Shown here: positions 14,673 through 17,886 of the stretch, in pieces | Layout: each line of letters starts with the position of its first letter | How positions within the stretch are numbered: position 1 is the stretch's first letter | DNA from: JBCDCU01 sp039180865 | Lineage (GTDB): Bacteria > Pseudomonadota > Alphaproteobacteria > Rhizobiales > JACESI01 | Assembly: GCA_039180865.1 (NCBI GenBank) | Contig: JBCDCZ010000064.1 | Coordinates: forward strand, 1-17,886 | DNA length: 17,886 nt | Direction of reading: 5' to 3' | The notes under the pieces: model-generated | Told to the model about the DNA's origin: nothing | The model's input: the letters and a program-made list of their open reading frames with translations, nothing else | Databases searched by the model: none | Program-made: the position numbers and the translations under genes

Positions 14673-15659
14673 ATGACTGAAAAACCACATATTCTCATCG
14701 TTGATGATGACGAGCGTTTGCTGAATGCAGCAAAACGAACGCTGCGCAAGAATTTCGTGCTGGAAGTGGCATGCGGTGCTCGTGAGGCACTGGACGTACT
14801 TGAGGCGGATGACTCATTTGCCGTCGTCGTGAGTGATCAAAACATGCCGGATATGAAGGGTATCTGTTTTCTAAGTGAGATTGAGAAAAGATGGCCGTCC
14901 GTTGTGCGGATTATGCTGACCGGAAACAGCGATCAGGACACGGCCATTGCCGCTATCAACGAAGGTAAGATCTTTCGTTTCCTGACTAAACCTTGCGATC
15001 AGGAAACCCTTTCTTCCGCAATCCTGGAAGCGGTGGGTCATCACAAGATGCTGGTCGCCGAGAAACAGCTTATTCAACAGACCCTTGCCGGCTCAATAAA
15101 AGCCCTCACTGACATGCTTGCGTTGTCGAAGCCGGATGTTTTCCAACGCGCATCTGATATTCGGCGCTGGGCGGCGAAGGTGGCTGATGAACTGAATTAT
15201 TCAAAGACCTGGGAACTCGACCTTGCGGCAATGTTCAGTCTTCTTGGCTACATAACCTTGCCTGATCATCTCATTCGCAAACATATGTATGGCGTGGAAC
15301 TCGAGGAAAATGACGCCAGACGTGTGCTTGAAGCCCCCGGTACAGCGTTCAACTTTCTGAAGAATATTCCGAAAATCGAAGGCGTTGCGGAGATCGTCTA
15401 CTATAGCCGGAAAGGCTATGACAGCACCGGTTTTCCCTATGAAGACCGATGGGGAGACGACCTGCCGCTTGGCGCACGGATAATCTATTCGCTTCTTACG
15501 CTTTCCGACATGACAGCACCCGATCATCCAACCTTCGAGGTTGCGATGCGGCGCCTCAGAAAACACGAAAGTCGTCACGACCGGGACATTCTGAAAATCA
15601 TGGAAAGAGTGCTGGATGACGATGAAGCATTTCAGCAAGCGACACATGCCGTGGCCTAG
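14673..15659 (+). CDS. Response regulator: receiver + degenerate HD-GYP-like domain
   Basis: This 328-aa protein has one of the best ribosome binding sites here (AGGAGG, five-base spacing). The receiver (5-125) is intact: Asp11-13, phospho-acceptor Asp55 (SDQNMP), Thr83 (MLTG) and Lys106 (FLTKPC). A helical linker (LIQQTLAGSIKAL, 133-145) leads to an HD-GYP-shaped domain (about 140-315). The expected HD pair is replaced by Ser189-Leu190 (AAMFSLLGYITLPD), the middle His is absent (VLEAPGTAFNFLKNIP), and GYP reads GFP at 253-255. The tail ARIIYSLLTLSDMTAPDHP matches the family. Without metal ligands it is unlikely to cleave cyclic di-GMP. I recall related receiver-HD proteins that also lack HD, so this may be a subfamily trait. 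It is probably a protein-interaction output, co-transcribed with the HDOD gene. Confidence 0.9.
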   Translation: MTEKPHILIVDDDERLLNAAKRTLRKNFVLEVACGAREALDVLEADDSFAVVVSDQNMPDMKGICFLSEIEKRWPSVVRIMLTGNSDQDTAIAAINEGKIFRFLTKPCDQETLSSAILEAVGHHKMLVAEKQLIQQTLAGSIKALTDMLALSKPDVFQRASDIRRWAAKVADELNYSKTWELDLAAMFSLLGYITLPDHLIRKHMYGVELEENDARRVLEAPGTAFNFLKNIPKIEGVAEIVYYSRKGYDSTGFPYEDRWGDDLPLGARIIYSLLTLSDMTAPDHPTFEVAMRRLRKHESRHDRDILKIMERVLDDDEAFQQATHAVA

Positions 15660-15708
15660 AGCAAAAAATCTCTAAGGCCGGACGATTATGCCCCACAACA
15701 CGGTTCTG

Positions 15709-15758
15709 ATCCTGGTTTTTCGGAAGGGTCCCCAAATGGGGATCGTCTTTACCAGGAT
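15709..15758. promoter_or_regulatory. Nested inverted repeats with palindrome copy B, upstream of the binding-protein gene
   Basis: Copy B is TCCCCAAATGGGGATCG (15729-15745). Its inner TCCCC-AAAT-GGGGA is a perfect palindrome, and the motif ends 53 bases before the ATG at 15798, exactly the distance seen for copy A. It is enclosed by a perfect 8-base inverted repeat, ATCCTGGT (15709-15716) and ACCAGGAT (15751-15758), whose centre lies two bases from that of the inner palindrome. The region is either a two-layer operator for the binding-protein/kinase operon or a structured RNA or attenuator after the receiver-HD gene. Confidence 0.55.
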
Positions 15759-15797
15759 TTCAGCAAATGATGGTTTCATAGGAGAAAGGGTGATCCG

Positions 15798-16670
15798 ATG
15801 AAAAACAATGTGCCAGCCAGATCATTACTGCAAAGAATACGGCGCATCGCGCTGGCTGCATTTGCGGTGTGTTGCATACCAGGACCGGCATTCGCCGCGG
15901 GCGAGCAGCTTGTTTTCGGCGTAGTACCTCAACAATCGGCAACACGGCTGGCTGAGTTCTGGGGGCCGCTGATGAAGCACTTGAGCAAGGTCACCGGTTA
16001 TCAGATCAAGTTCGCGACGGCCAAGGACATTCCAACTTTCGAGGCTTGTCTTGCGCGCAACGCCTACGACATAGCTTACATGAATCCCTATCATTATACG
16101 GTGTTTCATGACGTTGCCGGGTATCGCGCTTTTGCGAAGCAACTGGAAAAGAGGCTCAAAGGTGTCATTGTAGCAAGAGCGGACAGTAAGATTGCAAATC
16201 TCTCCGATCTTGATGGGTCAGATGTTGCCTTTCCATCTCCGGCTGCTTTCGGGGCAAGCGTTATTCCGCGCGCCGAAATGCGCAACCAATCCATATCGTT
16301 CACACCGAAATACGTGAAATCGCACGACTCGGTTTACCGGTCAGTCGCCCTTGGCTTGTTCCCGGCAGGCGGCGGTGTCGGTCGCACATTCAACAACATA
16401 TCTGACACCGTTCGCGCGCAGCTGAAAGTTGTGTACACAACGAGCAACTACACCCCTCACGCCTTTGCCGCATCGCCTTCGGTTGCTTCCGATATTGTCG
16501 CGTCTATTGCCGCGGAAATGGTTGCTGTGCGTGACCAGTCGCTTCTCAAACCACTTGGCATGAAAGGGTTTGAACACGCCGAAAGTCAGGATTGGGATGA
16601 TGTGCGAGATCTGAATCTTGAGAGAAAGCAGACAGAAATTGCCTCATCCGGAGAGGTCCAGTGTCGTTAA
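15798..16670 (+). CDS. PhnD-like periplasmic substrate-binding protein, sensor-associated
   Basis: The 290-aa product has a signal peptide (basic MKNNVPARSLLQRIRR, hydrophobic core, cleavage after AFA at 31-33) and no lipobox, so it should be soluble in the periplasm. The body follows the phosphate/phosphonate-binding protein family: FGVVPQQSATRLAEFWGPL (40-58), YDIAYMNPYHY (90-100), LKGVIVARADS, SHDSVYRSVALGLFPAGGGVGRT (175-197). The loop that in PhnD supplies Ser/Thr to the phosphonate reads SPAAFGAS (147-154), so the ligand is probably not a phosphonate. No permease or ATPase gene is nearby. Instead, the sensor kinase gene overlaps its end by 10 bases, which implies that the protein presents a ligand to that kinase. 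A possible ribosome binding site (GGAGAAAGGG) precedes the ATG by about six bases. Confidence 0.9.
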   Translation: MKNNVPARSLLQRIRRIALAAFAVCCIPGPAFAAGEQLVFGVVPQQSATRLAEFWGPLMKHLSKVTGYQIKFATAKDIPTFEACLARNAYDIAYMNPYHYTVFHDVAGYRAFAKQLEKRLKGVIVARADSKIANLSDLDGSDVAFPSPAAFGASVIPRAEMRNQSISFTPKYVKSHDSVYRSVALGLFPAGGGVGRTFNNISDTVRAQLKVVYTTSNYTPHAFAASPSVASDIVASIAAEMVAVRDQSLLKPLGMKGFEHAESQDWDDVRDLNLERKQTEIASSGEVQCR

Positions 16671-17886
16671 GACTGAAAACCATACTCGGTATCGCGCTGA
16701 TTGAGATTGTTCTTTTAGCAATTCTCATCACGAGCAGCCTGTATTTTCTGCGTACTTCGAATGAGCAAGAGTTGATCAAGCGTGCCGAGGTGACAGCACA
16801 GCTCTTGGCCACAATGACGAGCGACGCTGTTATCTCGAGCGATCTCGCAACGCTCGATGCGCTCATCCAGCAGACGCTGAAAAACAACGGCCTGATCTTC
16901 GTGCGTATCCGCAACACCGACGGGCTTGTTCTGGCTGAGGGGGGAGAGGCGAAGGCACTTGGCGAGCCATTTACGCCGATTTCTGATGTTACGGAAATAT
17001 CGGGTCAGCGCATTGACTTTGTGGCGCCCATTAAAGTGGGAGGTGAGCGTTTCGGCCAAGTCGAGATTGGCCTGTCGAGCCATCTCCTCGATCATCTGGT
17101 TGCGGCTGGAACACGACATTTGTTGACGATTGCCACTCTGGAGATCGCACTGGTTGCAATCTTTGGCTTCTTTTTGGGGTCTGTCCTGACACGCCAGCTA
17201 GCCGCCCTTAAGAAGAGCGCCAAACGGGTCGCTGCAGGAGATTTCGGATATCAGGTCGAAATCGTGGGACGCGATGAAGTTGCCGAGACTGCCCGTAGTT
17301 TTAATACGATGTCGCGGGCACTTCTCGATCACGCCAATGATTTGAAAGCAGCTCGCGACAGGGCGGAAGCTGGTAAGCTTCACGCGGAGACGGTGCTTTA
17401 CGATGCCATGAATTCAGTTTCGCAAAGTATCTTCGTGATCGACGAGAATGACGGTATCGAGTTCATCAACAAAGCTGCCCGGAAAATGTACCCCGTTGAC
17501 TGGGACCGTATAGATGACAGTCCGGTCTTTGACACGTTTTTGAGGGAAGTCATTGCCGTCGTCGCGTCGGAAAGGTCCTCCGATGAGGTTTTGAAGGACC
17601 GGCTCGAACGCTACAAAAACCACAATGAGCATCAGTCCTGGCAATCGCGCTTGAAAGACGGATCAATCATTCTTCATACGCAACGACCGATGTCGAATGG
17701 CGGGATTGTGCTGGTCGATACCGATATTACCGAACTCTATGCGACACTTGAAAAGAATAAGCGGCTTGAGATGGAGCTGCTGCAGGCCCACAAGCTTGAA
17801 TCGCTTGGCACACTTGCAAGCGGTGTCGCGCACGAAATCAATACGCCGGCCCAGTTTATCGGCGACAATCTGCGGTTTCTCACTGA
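16661..17886 (+). CDS. Membrane sensor histidine kinase (HAMP-PAS-HisKA), C-terminus beyond window
   Basis: GTG 16661 lies 10 bases inside the binding-protein gene, with GGAGAGG four bases upstream, so the two are translationally coupled. The 408 residues visible contain no stop. They show TM1 (about 7-29), a periplasmic domain of about 120 residues (30-150, including GLIFVRIRNTDGLVLAEGG), TM2 (about 153-176), HAMP (177-228), a PAS domain (about 243-358, TVLYDAMNSVSQSIFVIDENDGIEFIN), then a coiled linker and the HisKA H-box with His391 (HKLESLGTLASGVAHEINTP). EINTPAQFIGDN is the variant typical of a kinase subgroup in which Asn-Thr replaces the common Arg-Thr. The ATPase domain and any receiver or Hpt domains lie outside. 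It is the only complete-looking phospho-donor candidate in the window for the four receiver proteins. Confidence 0.93.
   Translation, partial: MSLRLKTILGIALIEIVLLAILITSSLYFLRTSNEQELIKRAEVTAQLLATMTSDAVISSDLATLDALIQQTLKNNGLIFVRIRNTDGLVLAEGGEAKALGEPFTPISDVTEISGQRIDFVAPIKVGGERFGQVEIGLSSHLLDHLVAAGTRHLLTIATLEIALVAIFGFFLGSVLTRQLAALKKSAKRVAAGDFGYQVEIVGRDEVAETARSFNTMSRALLDHANDLKAARDRAEAGKLHAETVLYDAMNSVSQSIFVIDENDGIEFINKAARKMYPVDWDRIDDSPVFDTFLREVIAVVASERSSDEVLKDRLERYKNHNEHQSWQSRLKDGSIILHTQRPMSNGGIVLVDTDITELYATLEKNKRLEMELLQAHKLESLGTLASGVAHEINTPAQFIGDNLRFLT

Noticed and set aside
1..17886. CRISPR array, insertion sequence or integron
   Set aside because: No regularly spaced repeats, no transposase or integrase frame and no flanking inverted-repeat/target-duplication pair were seen.

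Overview
The window reads as chromosome of an alphaproteobacterium, perhaps a marine Hyphomicrobiales/Stappiaceae-type lineage. I base this on moderate-to-high GC, Shine-Dalgarno-led genes with ATG, GTG and TTG starts, and several protein families common there. The taxonomic guess comes from gene style, not from a search.

Region 1 (1-1786) has no secure gene in its first 361 bases. A small exported protein follows that looks like a subtilase prodomain without a protease (362-772, +). Facing it is a phytanoyl-CoA-dioxygenase-type Fe(II)/2-oxoglutarate enzyme (836-1786, -).

Region 2 (about 1787-4762) is an accessory patch. A minus-strand run of small genes lies here: an acetyltransferase-like protein (3274-2855), a 73-aa ORF (2832-2611) and a 62-aa ORF (2583-2395). 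The frame of the last one stays open for 97 more codons beyond its TAA. A 341-aa protein of unknown function and an immunity-like 116-aa protein follow. Phage or toxin/immunity origin is possible but unproven.

Region 3 (4944-11199) is metabolic. It holds an SLC13-type permease with two RCK_C domains (+), then a minus-strand run: an SDR dehydrogenase, a membrane-anchored alpha/beta hydrolase, a DUF1772 membrane protein, an NmrA-type NAD(P)-binding protein and an AraC-type regulator. Three evenly spaced TGACCG repeats between the last two look like the AraC-type operator for the NmrA/DUF1772 pair.

Region 4 (11441-17886) is the most interesting part: a dense phosphorelay locus. It encodes a PhnD-like periplasmic binding protein overlapping by 10 bp a HAMP-PAS-HisKA sensor kinase, which is cut by the window end. 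Next to them are four proteins that start with an intact receiver domain but carry four different outputs: PAS-like plus LuxR-type HTH; a pseudo-histidine kinase whose H-box histidine is asparagine; HDOD; and an HD-GYP relative lacking its HD and GYP residues. Two promoters in this cluster share a palindrome (TCCCCAAATkGGGATmG), each ending exactly 53 bases before the start codon. My inference is that the binding protein senses an unknown ligand, the kinase feeds several receivers, and the LuxR-type member acts on the shared palindrome. No tRNA, rRNA, CRISPR array or intact insertion sequence was seen.
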